A stretch of DNA of 64,000 nucleotides, from the NCBI RefSeq assembly GCF_030552475.1, contig NZ_JAUPED010000015.1, positions 1-64,000 of the forward strand, written 5' to 3'. Positions within the stretch are counted from its first letter, which is position 1. Each line of letters opens with the position of its first letter. Origin of the DNA: Mariniflexile sp. AS56 (lineage in GTDB: Bacteria; Bacteroidota; Bacteroidia; Flavobacteriales; Flavobacteriaceae). The position numbers and the translations under genes were made by a program. Under the pieces are notes generated by a model. The model ran no database searches. It was not told the origin of the DNA and worked only from the letters and a program-made list of their open reading frames with translations. Below, in pieces: positions 37,221-45,225 of the stretch.

Positions 37221-37952
37221 CTATTTATCCTTCTTATAAAGTGGAATTCTATAAGAAAGGGTATAACTAAACCCAGCACCTATACCGTTACTGTCGTAGG
37301 TTTTGTTAAATCCGGGAACGTAAACATTCTCGAAATTATTTGGTTCTGTTTGGCTTGCCATGATTTTTAGCTGCACATTTAAGCCTAAATAGAGATTGGT
37401 TAACAACTCTGCCTTAATACCAAGTATAATTTCTCCCCAAAAAGCGGTTAAGCCATTAAACTCTTGTACATCGGTTGATGCATACTGTGGTGACCAGTAT
37501 GGGTTGGTTGTATAAATACTGTAACTATTAATGTTTTGGCTAAATGTACTTGCACCAACACGAAAACCAGCATAAATCATATTATCCATGTCTAGCCAGT
37601 TTTGATATAAATTGTAGTCTATACCTGCTTTTAGGTAACTTCCACTGGTGGTTACGTCAAGATAATCAGTAATTGTGTTTTTTTCTTCAATACCAATTTC
37701 TCCGGCAAGGTATAAACGTTTCTTTAATCGGAAATCGGCCATCACTTCAAACCCGGTATAATCATCATCAATAAAAGAGCGTACTAGTTTGCCAATATCT
37801 CCACCTACTCGAAGTCCGTATTTCTCTTTAATTTTAATAGAATCTTTAACGGCAGTTGTACTAGTATCTTCTTGAGCGTTTAAAGACACAGAAAACAAAA
37901 GCATACACGCTAGGCTACTAATGAAATATGTTAAAATGTGTTTCTGTTTCAT
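37221..37952 (-). CDS. DUF6048 family outer-membrane-like protein
   Basis: A 243-residue exported protein with a signal peptide (FISSLACMLLFSVSLNAQ). The body has alternating strands (YGLRVGGDIGKLVRSF, FEVMADFRLKKRLYLAGEIG, NMIYAGFRVGASTF, LYLGLNVQLKIMAS, GIGAGFSYTLSYRIP), which look like a small outer-membrane beta-barrel. I recognise the Bacteroidota family DUF6048. Its start overlaps the end of the DUF6452 gene by 35 bases, and the two families are typically neighbours, so a joint function is plausible but unknown. Confidence 0.9.
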   Translation of the reverse strand: MKQKHILTYFISSLACMLLFSVSLNAQEDTSTTAVKDSIKIKEKYGLRVGGDIGKLVRSFIDDDYTGFEVMADFRLKKRLYLAGEIGIEEKNTITDYLDVTTSGSYLKAGIDYNLYQNWLDMDNMIYAGFRVGASTFSQNINSYSIYTTNPYWSPQYASTDVQEFNGLTAFWGEIILGIKAELLTNLYLGLNVQLKIMASQTEPNNFENVYVPGFNKTYDSNGIGAGFSYTLSYRIPLYKKDK

Positions 37953-38466
37953 CTTCTACAGATTGGTTTTCGTTTAGAGGTTGTCTTGATTTTATCCAAT
38001 TGTCGCTATCTGGTTCAACGGTAAATGTTACGTTTTTATAAATGGTTTTATACCCACAAGCACGCGATACATATACTTCTTCTCGTGTATAAGTGATGGT
38101 AACGATATCGATATTGCCATCGTAATAATCATCGCTTGTATCATCCGTAGTGCCATTATCATTTACAAAAGTGTCTTTTATAAGGGCGTATTCTGTTGAG
38201 TCAGCATCGGTTTTTAGAGGTAAAACAATTTGAGTTGTAGATACAATGGTGTATCCAGATAAAACAGCATCGTTACCAATACCGCCAACTAGTAATTTAG
38301 AGATGCTTTTTTTACTGTCTTGGTCGTCAATATCGTAAGCATCTATAATTAAACTAGGCGTTGTTGGGGTGCTTTCCGGACAAATGTCGTCACGTTCACA
38401 ACTTGTAGTCATTCCTATTCCCGAAATAATTAGAAGAATAAAAAGTAGATTTGTTTTTTTCATCAA
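37918..38466 (-). CDS. DUF6452 family lipoprotein
   Basis: A 182-residue protein with a lipoprotein signal peptide (LLFILLIISGIGMTTSCERDDIC). The predicted lipidated cysteine is followed by E-R-D-D, acidic residues that in Bacteroidota can act as a surface-export signal. The family shows CPESTPTTPSLIIDAYD near the start and a paired cysteine segment SRACGYKTIYKNVTFTV near the end. The gene lies between rlmD (82 bases upstream) and the overlapping DUF6048 gene. Function is unknown. Confidence 0.9.
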   Translation of the reverse strand: MMKKTNLLFILLIISGIGMTTSCERDDICPESTPTTPSLIIDAYDIDDQDSKKSISKLLVGGIGNDAVLSGYTIVSTTQIVLPLKTDADSTEYALIKDTFVNDNGTTDDTSDDYYDGNIDIVTITYTREEVYVSRACGYKTIYKNVTFTVEPDSDNWIKSRQPLNENQSVEDETETHFNIFH

Positions 38467-38548
38467 TCTCTTTAATATGTTTATTTGTTGATGGGTTTAA
38501 TCGATGTGAATCTATCAAATTTTTTAAACCTGGCAACGTTTTAACTTA

Positions 38549-39958
38549 CTATCGTTTTTCTAAAAGCACTACATTTTCAACATGAAAAGTTTGTGGAAAC
38601 ATATCCACTGCTTGGGTTTTAGTTACTTTATACATAGCATCCATCAATTCTAGATCTCTGGCCTGCGTTGCACTATTACAGCTTACATATACTATTTTTG
38701 CAGGTGCAATATTTAATATTTGTTGAACCACATCTTTATGCATTCCATCACGTGGTGGATCTGTAATAATAATATCTGGTTGCCCGTGAGCCGCTATAAA
38801 GGCATCATTAAAAACGTGCTTCATATCTCCTACAAAGAATTCAACGTTATTAATACCATTTAATTGTGCGTTTTCTTTAGCAGCAGTAATGGCATCTGGC
38901 ACCGCTTCTACACCAATTACTTTATCAGCTTGTTTTGCAACAAACTGAGCAATGGTTCCTGTACCCGTATATAAATCGTAAACAAGTTCAGAACCTGTTA
39001 AACCTGCAAAATCTCTGGTTATTTTATACAATTCAAAAGCTTGTTCTGAATTGGTTTGATAAAACGATTTGGCATTAATTTTGAATTTCAAGCCTTCCAT
39101 TTCCTCAAAAATATGGTCTTGACCTTTATAGCAAACCACTTCTTGATCGTAAATAGTATCATTCGCTTTTTCGTTGATGATATATTGTAATGAGGTTATC
39201 TGCGGAAAGGTTTCAGCAAGATAATCTAACAACATGATACGTTTGGCTTCATCTTCTTTGAAAAATTGAATCACAATCATGATATCGCCCGTACTAGAAG
39301 TACGTACCATCATGGTTCGCAATAAGCCCGTTTGATTTCTGGTATTGAAGAATTCAAAATCATTATCTAGCGCAAATTGTTTCACCGCGTTTCGAATAGC
39401 GTTTGAAGGATCGGCTTGTAAATGACATTTATTTATGTTAAGAATCTTGTCCCACATTCCAGGAATATGAAAGCCTAAAGCGTTTCTGTCACCTAAATCG
39501 GCATCAGAGTCTACTTCTTCTTGTGTTAACCAACGGCTATCACTAAAAGAAAATTCCATTTTATTTCTGTAGAAATACTGTGAAGCAGCTCCTAAAATAG
39601 GCGTTATTTCTGGTAATTCAACATGCCCAATGCGTGTTAAATTATTGGTGACTTCTTTTTGTTTGTAATACAATTGGTGTTCGTACCCCATATCTTGCCA
39701 CTTGCAACCACCGCACACGCCAAAATGTTCGCAGGCAGGCGTGGTTCGCTTATCAGATAATTTATGAAATACGGTCGCTTTGGCTTCGTAGTAAGCTTTT
39801 CGTGCTTTAAATGTTTGTACATCTACCACATCGCCAGGTACGGTATTGGATAGAAAAATAACCTTTCCATCGGGTGCTTTAGCAATGGTTTTTCCCTTTG
39901 CACCAGCATCTATAACTTCAACGTTTGTAAACGCTTGCTTTTTTCTTCTTTTTGACAT
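38549..39958 (-). CDS. rlmD: 23S rRNA (uracil-5-)-methyltransferase RlmD/RumA family
   Basis: A 469-residue SAM-dependent RNA methyltransferase. The N-terminus carries a TRAM domain (about 1-65) followed by iron-sulfur cysteines (CEHFGVCGGCKWQ). The Rossmann methyltransferase domain has DLYTGTGTIAQFVA and the DPPRDGMH motif. The catalytic cysteine lies in VYVSCNSATQARDL, where S replaces the usual P after CN. It methylates U1939 (or U747) of 23S rRNA in homologues; which position is modified here is not readable. It is upstream of the DUF6452-DUF6048 pair on the same strand. Confidence 0.94.
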   Translation of the reverse strand: MSKRRKKQAFTNVEVIDAGAKGKTIAKAPDGKVIFLSNTVPGDVVDVQTFKARKAYYEAKATVFHKLSDKRTTPACEHFGVCGGCKWQDMGYEHQLYYKQKEVTNNLTRIGHVELPEITPILGAASQYFYRNKMEFSFSDSRWLTQEEVDSDADLGDRNALGFHIPGMWDKILNINKCHLQADPSNAIRNAVKQFALDNDFEFFNTRNQTGLLRTMMVRTSSTGDIMIVIQFFKEDEAKRIMLLDYLAETFPQITSLQYIINEKANDTIYDQEVVCYKGQDHIFEEMEGLKFKINAKSFYQTNSEQAFELYKITRDFAGLTGSELVYDLYTGTGTIAQFVAKQADKVIGVEAVPDAITAAKENAQLNGINNVEFFVGDMKHVFNDAFIAAHGQPDIIITDPPRDGMHKDVVQQILNIAPAKIVYVSCNSATQARDLELMDAMYKVTKTQAVDMFPQTFHVENVVLLEKR

Positions 39959-40028
39959 GCTGCAAAAGTAATGAAACGATTTGCGATTTACGATTTTTGA
40001 TTAACGATTTTTGATGCTTTTCTGAATA

Positions 40029-40057
40029 TTTGAATTACAGAAATATTTAGTAACTTG
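40029..40057 (+). promoter_or_regulatory. Promoter of the ornithine aminotransferase gene
   Basis: TTTG at 40029-40032 is followed after 18 bases by TAACTTG at 40051-40057, close to TAnnTTTG. It predicts a leader of about 100 bases containing a TTTCGAA/TTCGAAA hairpin around 40097-40111. Confidence 0.5.
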
Positions 40058-40164
40058 CACGTCTATCTGGGGATGATTTCTCTCCCACGCTGCTTTTTCG
40101 AACACTTCGAAAGAATAAAGGTACAGTAGGAATGGTTATTTTATCAATTTTAAATTAAATTAAA

Positions 40165-41409
40165 ATGGCTGTTTTAGAAAAATTAACACCACAAGAAGTA
40201 ATTGCATTAGAAAACAAGTATGGCGCACACAACTACCACCCGCTCCCTGTTGTATTAAGTAAAGGGGAAGGCGTTTTTGTATGGGACGTAGAAGGCAAGA
40301 AGTATTATGATTTTTTATCGGCATATTCCGCTGTAAATCAAGGTCACTGCCACCCTAAAATTGTTAATGCGATGGTGCATCAAGCACAAACATTAACCTT
40401 AACATCGCGTGCCTTTTTTAACGATGTGTTAGGTAAGTATGAGGAATTTGCATGTAAATTCTTTGGCTTCGACAAATTATTACCCATGAATACGGGTGCC
40501 GAAGCTGTAGAAACGGCATTGAAATTATGTAGAAAATGGGCCTATGAGGTAAAAGGTATCGATGAAAATGAAGCTGAAATTATTGTTTGTGAAAATAATT
40601 TTCACGGCCGTACCACTACCATTATTTCATTTTCGAACGATCCTGTGGCTCGTAAAAATTTCGGACCATACACAAAGGGTTTCATTAAAATTGAATACAA
40701 TAATTTAGAAGCTTTAGAAGCTACTTTAAAAAGCAACCCCAATGTAGCAGGTTTTTTAGTAGAACCTATACAAGGTGAAGCTGGGGTTTATGTGCCACAA
40801 GAAGGGTATTTAGCTAAAGCGAAAGCATTGTGCGAAAGCTATAATGTTTTGTTTATTGCAGATGAAGTACAAACGGGTATTGCGCGTACAGGTAAACTGT
40901 TGGCAGTAGATCATGAAAATGTAAAACCAGATGTTTTAGTTTTAGGTAAAGCGATTAGTGGCGGTGTTTATCCGGTATCTGCGGTTTTGGCGAACAATAG
41001 CGTTATGGATGTTATTAAACCAGGAAACCACGGTAGTACTTTTGGAGGAAATCCTGTGGCTGCTGCAGTAGCTATTGCAGCTTTAGAGGTTGTTCAAGAT
41101 GAAAAATTAGCAGAAAATGCTGAAGCTTTAGGTAACTTGTTTAGAAGTGAATTGAATAAATTTATTGAAACAAGTTCTATTATAAACCTAGTGCGCGGTA
41201 AAGGTTTGTTAAATGCGATTGTGATAAACGATAGCGAAGAAAGCGATACCGCTTGGAATATTTGTTTAGCATTACGCGATAATGGTTTATTGGCAAAACC
41301 AACCCATGGAAATATCATTCGTTTTGCACCTCCTTTAGTAATGACTAAAGAGCAGTTATTAGACTGTGTCCACATCATCACTAAAACACTTAAACAATTT
41401 GAAAAGTAG
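40165..41409 (+). CDS. rocD: Ornithine-oxo-acid aminotransferase
   Basis: The enzyme transfers the delta-amino group of ornithine to 2-oxoglutarate, yielding glutamate semialdehyde, and links arginine/ornithine to proline and glutamate. The 414-residue product has [15 protein letters not shown] at the start, the PLP contacts [18 protein letters not shown] and [15 protein letters not shown]233 in [14 protein letters not shown] and the Schiff-base lysine K262 in [16 protein letters not shown]. These match ornithine aminotransferases rather than acetylornithine enzymes. It is monocistronic, with its own promoter and terminator. Confidence 0.95.
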   Translation: MAVLEKLTPQEVIALENKYGAHNYHPLPVVLSKGEGVFVWDVEGKKYYDFLSAYSAVNQGHCHPKIVNAMVHQAQTLTLTSRAFFNDVLGKYEEFACKFFGFDKLLPMNTGAEAVETALKLCRKWAYEVKGIDENEAEIIVCENNFHGRTTTIISFSNDPVARKNFGPYTKGFIKIEYNNLEALEATLKSNPNVAGFLVEPIQGEAGVYVPQEGYLAKAKALCESYNVLFIADEVQTGIARTGKLLAVDHENVKPDVLVLGKAISGGVYPVSAVLANNSVMDVIKPGNHGSTFGGNPVAAAVAIAALEVVQDEKLAENAEALGNLFRSELNKFIETSSIINLVRGKGLLNAIVINDSEESDTAWNICLALRDNGLLAKPTHGNIIRFAPPLVMTKEQLLDCVHIITKTLKQFEK

Positions 41410-41429
41410 TTTTATAAATGTTTAGATAT

Positions 41430-41460
41430 AAAAAAAGCGACCAATTGGTCGCTTTTTTTA
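41430..41460. terminator. Terminator of rocD, possibly bidirectional
   Basis: AAAAAAGCGACC and GGTCGCTTTTTT are perfectly complementary around AATT. It lies 20 bases beyond the rocD stop and 21 bases beyond the stop of the convergent CCC-motif gene, so it can serve both. Confidence 0.9.
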
Positions 41461-41480
41461 TGTTTAAAGACAAGGTTGAA

Positions 41481-41813
41481 TTAATTACCTTGTAAGCCTT
41501 TTTGATAGCCTTCCATAAATTGTTCGATAATATCTTTGCGTTTTTCAAAACCGCCCGTAGATAAATCGTAAACGTTAATTAGTAAGGTAATAGCACAAAT
41601 AATGGTTACTACTAAGGCAACTATTTTAGCTGTATTCATAGCATTTTTATCACCTTCAAAGTCGTCTGGGTTTAATTCTGCTTCTTGTATTTTTTTGTGA
41701 GAAATATAGTAGGCAGGACCCGCAAATACAATTCCAAAACCACCTAGGCAACAGCATAGTAACCCTAGTATTGATAGTATGTAAATGAGCGTTGTGTTAA
41801 GATTTTTGTTCAT
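41481..41813 (-). CDS. CCC-motif small membrane protein
   Basis: A 110-residue protein with two membrane segments. The first contains the cysteine triplet that names the family (ILSILGLLCCCLGGFGIVFAGPAYYI). The second is AKIVALVVTIICAITLLINVY. A charged loop between them (KKIQEAELNPDDFEGDKNAMN) and a soluble tail follow. The family is frequent in Flavobacteriia, often near DUF2752 proteins, as here. The function is unknown. Confidence 0.88.
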   Translation of the reverse strand: MNKNLNTTLIYILSILGLLCCCLGGFGIVFAGPAYYISHKKIQEAELNPDDFEGDKNAMNTAKIVALVVTIICAITLLINVYDLSTGGFEKRKDIIEQFMEGYQKGLQGN

Positions 41814-41833
41814 AAATTGGTTGTTAGTTTGTG

Positions 41834-42115
41834 TTAGATGTTCTTAATTATAAAACTAACAATTATTACTATAACAGATGTAATTGCAAGTGCATTTATA
41901 ACTTTGTTAGCGTATTTTATTTTTAAAAAGAAGGAGGCTATTATAAAAAAAGCCAAAGGAATAAGCGTGTAAATTGCAGGATACATATAAAAAGCGGCAA
42001 CAAAATCGCCTTGAAATACAAGTAAAAAAGAACGCTGAAACCCACAGCCCATACAGTCAAAACCAAATAGTTTTTTATTTAAGCAGGGTAACATATAATC
42101 TTCTAAAGCTTGCAT
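41834..42115 (-). CDS. DUF2752 family membrane protein
   Basis: A 93-residue protein with the DUF2752 signature LFGFDCMGCGFQRSFLLVFQGDF (residues 17-39), the C-x-G-C-G-x-x-R element, and two membrane segments after it (MYPAIYTLIPLAFFIIASFFL and VINALAITSVIVIIVSFII). It starts MQALEDYMLPC. It precedes the CCC-motif gene by 20 bases, so the pair is probably co-transcribed. No function is known. Confidence 0.9.
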   Translation of the reverse strand: MQALEDYMLPCLNKKLFGFDCMGCGFQRSFLLVFQGDFVAAFYMYPAIYTLIPLAFFIIASFFLKIKYANKVINALAITSVIVIIVSFIIKNI

Positions 42116-42306
42116 TTTGTATTTTTAAACGGCAACCAAAATTATAAAAATTATAAGCATGTTTGAAGTTTTATACGGTGATAATTTTTATAAAATGTCT
42201 TCCTATAATTGTAATGTCTTGGTTTGCTATCAAAATTCATTTTGCAGATGCCTTCAATAACTCTAATTTTTGATGTAATTTTGGACTTTAAATTCCTATA
42301 TTAATA

Positions 42307-42486
42307 ATGAAATATTTAAACTATATTTTTATAGTGCTTGGTGCTATAGTGGCTATTTATGCCAAAACCGGAACAGAACAAAGTCAGTCGATTTTAATTG
42401 GAGGTATTGTGCTATTAATGGTTGGTATTTATAGAGTGTCAAAAACAATTCCGAGTAGGGATGAAGACGATTTGAATAACGAATAA
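42307..42486 (+). CDS. Small two-segment membrane protein
   Basis: A 59-residue open reading frame, ATG at 42307 and TAA at 42484-42486. It encodes two hydrophobic segments (YIFIVLGAIVAIYA and ILIGGIVLLMVGIYRV) separated by a short polar turn (KTGTEQSQS), and an acidic tail (SRDEDDLNNE). It ends 11 bases before the Smr gene on the same strand, so the two are probably one operon. Codon use is normal for the window. I do not recognise a named family, but the membrane pattern and its position argue for a real gene. Confidence 0.75.
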   Translation: MKYLNYIFIVLGAIVAIYAKTGTEQSQSILIGGIVLLMVGIYRVSKTIPSRDEDDLNNE

Positions 42487-42497
42487 AATTAAAAACT

Positions 42498-43061
42498 ATG
42501 GTTTTTGAAGTAGGTGATAAGGTTTTGGTTATGGATGAGGCCATGTCTGGTGTTGTGAAAAAAATAGTTGGTAATACTATTTCAGTCGAAACAACGGATG
42601 GTTTTTTACTCGATTTTGAAAGTAACGAGTTGGTGAAAGTTTCTTCCAAAGAAAACATGAAGAAAGAGTTGTTTTCACATGCGAGTGCTATTTCAGCATT
42701 AAAAGAAAAAGAGCAATTTCCAAAAAGAAAGCAGCCAAAGGTGAAAGCTAAAGAGCGTTTTGAGCCTACTATGGAAGTCGATTTGCACATCAATCAGCTA
42801 GTCAAGTCACCAAGAGGGATGAACAATCACGATATGCTAACGCTGCAATTAGATACAGCCAGACGCCAATTAGATTTTGCTATTTCAAAACGTATTCAAA
42901 AAATAGTTTTTATACATGGCGTGGGCGAAGGCGTACTTAAAGTGGAATTAGAATACCTTTTTGGACGTTACAACAATGTGAAATTCTACGATGCCAACTA
43001 CCAAAAATATGGAGTTGGTGCTACCGAAGTTTATATATTTCAGAATGTATCTAACGGTTAA
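42498..43061 (+). CDS. Smr domain protein (MutS2 C-terminal-like)
   Basis: A 187-residue protein. The N-terminal part (MVFEVGDKVLVMDEAMSGVVKKI) resembles a small SH3-like barrel found in Bacteroidota Smr proteins. The C-terminal Smr domain (about 95-187) shows EVDLHINQLVKSP and the core IVFIHGVGEGVLKVELEYLFGRY, in which H-G-x-G is the signature. Smr domains nick branched or mismatched DNA or cleave RNA in other proteins; the activity here is not established. Its stop overlaps that of the convergent lipoprotein gene by 4 bases. Confidence 0.92.
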   Translation: MVFEVGDKVLVMDEAMSGVVKKIVGNTISVETTDGFLLDFESNELVKVSSKENMKKELFSHASAISALKEKEQFPKRKQPKVKAKERFEPTMEVDLHINQLVKSPRGMNNHDMLTLQLDTARRQLDFAISKRIQKIVFIHGVGEGVLKVELEYLFGRYNNVKFYDANYQKYGVGATEVYIFQNVSNG

Positions 43062-43981
43062 TTAAAAGGCGGTGTTTCTTTTCTTGTTGTCGATAAAGAA
43101 CTATCATCTAATACTCCAAATTCAAAAACATCTAAAGATATAATTTGTAAATCAAAGTTGGATACAGTAAGTGTAACCACATAGGTTTGATAAATAGTAT
43201 GTTCTCTATAAGCAGTGGCTGTAACCGTTTCTTTTACGGTAGCGTTTAAATAATCTGCAATTCCTGTTGTGGTATCAGAGATATCATCTGTTGGGTTTTG
43301 GTTTTGCGTTTGGTTTTCCTCATCGCGTGTTTTAATACCATCACCATCATCATCATCATCTAAATAATTTGGAATTCCGTCTAGATCTGTATCTAAGGCA
43401 TCACTTAAATCGCCATCGCTGTTTGGGTCTGGTTTTTCATTTTTAGTAAGCACATTATCACCATCATCATCTTCATCCAAATAATTAGGAATGCCGTCGC
43501 CATCAGTATCATCATCGGTTAAATCGCCATTACCATTAATATCTTCTAATTCTGCGGCAATACCGTCGTTATCATCTTCAGTTAGTACGGTTCTAATATT
43601 TACATTTCCGCTGGTACTTTCAATATCTTGTGTGATTTTAATTGAAGAAAGTGGCACATCACTACAAAATAAGCCAGAAGAAGGCAGTGAGGCATTACTA
43701 TAAGTTCTATAATTAAATGTGTTTGTTGAGCTTAATTGAAAATCTTCTTCATACACACCATCATCACCAACTTCAAGAAGGTCTGCAAGGGCTATAGAAG
43801 CAATTTTTATAGATAAAGATTCCGAAGGACTGTCTTTTGTTTTATAGAAAACCAAACCATCGGTACCGCAGGCTTGAAATGATTCGTCAAAGTCAAAATC
43901 AACGGTAATAATATCACCATCATCACAAGTGTATAAACTTAAGAGAGATAGACTAAGAAAAATGAAAAATAACTTACGCAT
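43058..43981 (-). CDS. Lipoprotein with Asp-rich thrombospondin type 3-like repeats
   Basis: A 307-residue lipoprotein from the ATG at 43979-43981. It starts MRKLFFIFLSLSLLSLYTCDDGD, with a lipobox-like LYTC and acidic residues right after the cysteine. Residues about 135-245 hold calcium-binding-type repeats (DDDTDGDGIPNYLDEDDDGDN; DTDLDGIPNYLDDDDDGDGI). The ends are beta-rich. A longer in-frame TTG start at 44002 adds seven residues before the signal sequence and is less likely. It is convergent with Smr and divergent from the cysteine desulfurase gene. A role as surface or periplasmic calcium-binding protein is inferred only from the repeats. Confidence 0.88.
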   Translation of the reverse strand: MRKLFFIFLSLSLLSLYTCDDGDIITVDFDFDESFQACGTDGLVFYKTKDSPSESLSIKIASIALADLLEVGDDGVYEEDFQLSSTNTFNYRTYSNASLPSSGLFCSDVPLSSIKITQDIESTSGNVNIRTVLTEDDNDGIAAELEDINGNGDLTDDDTDGDGIPNYLDEDDDGDNVLTKNEKPDPNSDGDLSDALDTDLDGIPNYLDDDDDGDGIKTRDEENQTQNQNPTDDISDTTTGIADYLNATVKETVTATAYREHTIYQTYVVTLTVSNFDLQIISLDVFEFGVLDDSSLSTTRKETPPFN

Positions 43982-44057
43982 TAGGTTTGGGTTTTTAGGC
44001 AAAAATAAACGAATTGTTAATTATAACGTAGCATATTAATAATAATTTTATTCTAAG

Positions 44058-44065
44058 TATTTTTG
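44058..44065 (+). promoter_or_regulatory. Promoter -7 element of the cysteine desulfurase gene
   Basis: TATTTTTG matches TAnnTTTG, 17 bases before the ATG. No -33 TTG lies at the right distance. Confidence 0.45.
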
Positions 44066-44082
44066 CACTCTAAAAAAAAGAC

Positions 44083-45225
44083 ATGCAACAGGTATATTTT
44101 GATAATGCTGCCACAACTCCCATAAGAGACGAAGTAATCACCGGGATGACCGAAGTTATGAAAACCAATTATGGTAACGCTTCATCATCACATAGTTTTG
44201 GGAGATCGTCTAAGGCATTAATTGAGAAATCTAGAAAAGCTGTTGCAAGCTATTTAAATGTTGCTGCTAGTGAAATTATATTCACTTCTGGTGGCACCGA
44301 AGCAGATAACCTCATATTATTAAGTGCGGTTCGAGATTTAAAGGTGACACATATTATTACCTCTAAAATTGAACATCATGCGGTTTTGCATACCATAGAC
44401 CAATTGGTTAAAGATTATAAAATAGCTGTAAGTTATGTGGATTTAAAACCGAACGGAAAAATTGACTATTTGCATTTAGAAACCTTGCTTAAAAATGAAA
44501 ACAAGACCTTAGTAAGTTTAATGCATATTAATAATGAAATTGGCAACATTTTAAATATGAAGCGTGTTGCGACCCTGTGCAAGGAAAATAGTGCCTTGTT
44601 TCATAGCGATACGGTACAATCTGTAGGGCATTATAAAATGGATTTACAAGATATTCAAGTTGATTTCTTAACAGCAGCCGCTCATAAATTTCATGGGCCA
44701 AAAGGGGTAGGTTTTGCGTTTATTAGAAAAAACTCAGGATTAAAACCAGTTACTTTAGGAGGCGAGCAGGAGCGCGGACTTCGAGCTGGTACAGAAAGTG
44801 TTCATAATATTGTAGGGTTAGAAATAGCTTTGAAAAGTGCTTATGATAATTTAGAAGCTGAAGTGGCTTACGTAAAAGATTTAAAACAGTACTTCATTTC
44901 TAAAATTGAAAGCGAGCTACCAAATGTAACTTTTAATGGAAGGTCTAGTCATTTAGAAAAAAGCACATATACCTTAGTGAATGTTTGTTTACCTATATCT
45001 CCCAAGAAAGCAGCAATGTTACTATTTCAATTAGATTTAAAAGGCATTGCTTGTTCTAAAGGAAGTGCTTGCCAGAGTGGAAGTAACCAAAAATCGCATG
45101 TTTTAAGTGAAATTTTAAATGCTGAAGATTTAGAAAAACCTTCTATCCGATTTTCATTTAGTATTTACAATACCAAGGAAGAGATCGATTATGTGGTTGC
45201 CGTTTTGAAGGCTTTTGCTGAGTAA
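44083..45225 (+). CDS. Cysteine desulfurase (NifS/IscS family)
   Basis: A PLP enzyme that takes sulfur from cysteine for iron-sulfur clusters and thiolation. The 380-residue protein shows YFDNAATTPIRDEV, the PLP-stacking IEHHAVLHT (H98/H99), the Schiff-base lysine K202 in TAAAHKFHGPKGVGF, and the catalytic cysteine C330 in GIACSKGSACQSGS. It lacks the long C-terminal tail that IscS uses for IscU docking and has no iscU or sufE next to it, so I do not choose between nifS and iscS. Its stop abuts the stop of the convergent TonB receptor gene with no spacer. Confidence 0.94.
   Translation: MQQVYFDNAATTPIRDEVITGMTEVMKTNYGNASSSHSFGRSSKALIEKSRKAVASYLNVAASEIIFTSGGTEADNLILLSAVRDLKVTHIITSKIEHHAVLHTIDQLVKDYKIAVSYVDLKPNGKIDYLHLETLLKNENKTLVSLMHINNEIGNILNMKRVATLCKENSALFHSDTVQSVGHYKMDLQDIQVDFLTAAAHKFHGPKGVGFAFIRKNSGLKPVTLGGEQERGLRAGTESVHNIVGLEIALKSAYDNLEAEVAYVKDLKQYFISKIESELPNVTFNGRSSHLEKSTYTLVNVCLPISPKKAAMLLFQLDLKGIACSKGSACQSGSNQKSHVLSEILNAEDLEKPSIRFSFSIYNTKEEIDYVVAVLKAFAE

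Noticed and set aside
42353-42793. 146-codon minus-strand reading frame
   Set aside because: It lies opposite the Smr gene and small membrane ORF, which have recognisable domains and layout; the antisense product shows none.
43340-43365. CATCATCATCATC microsatellite as a phase-variable tract
   Set aside because: It is in-frame Asp codons in a calcium-type repeat; a trinucleotide repeat does not shift the frame.
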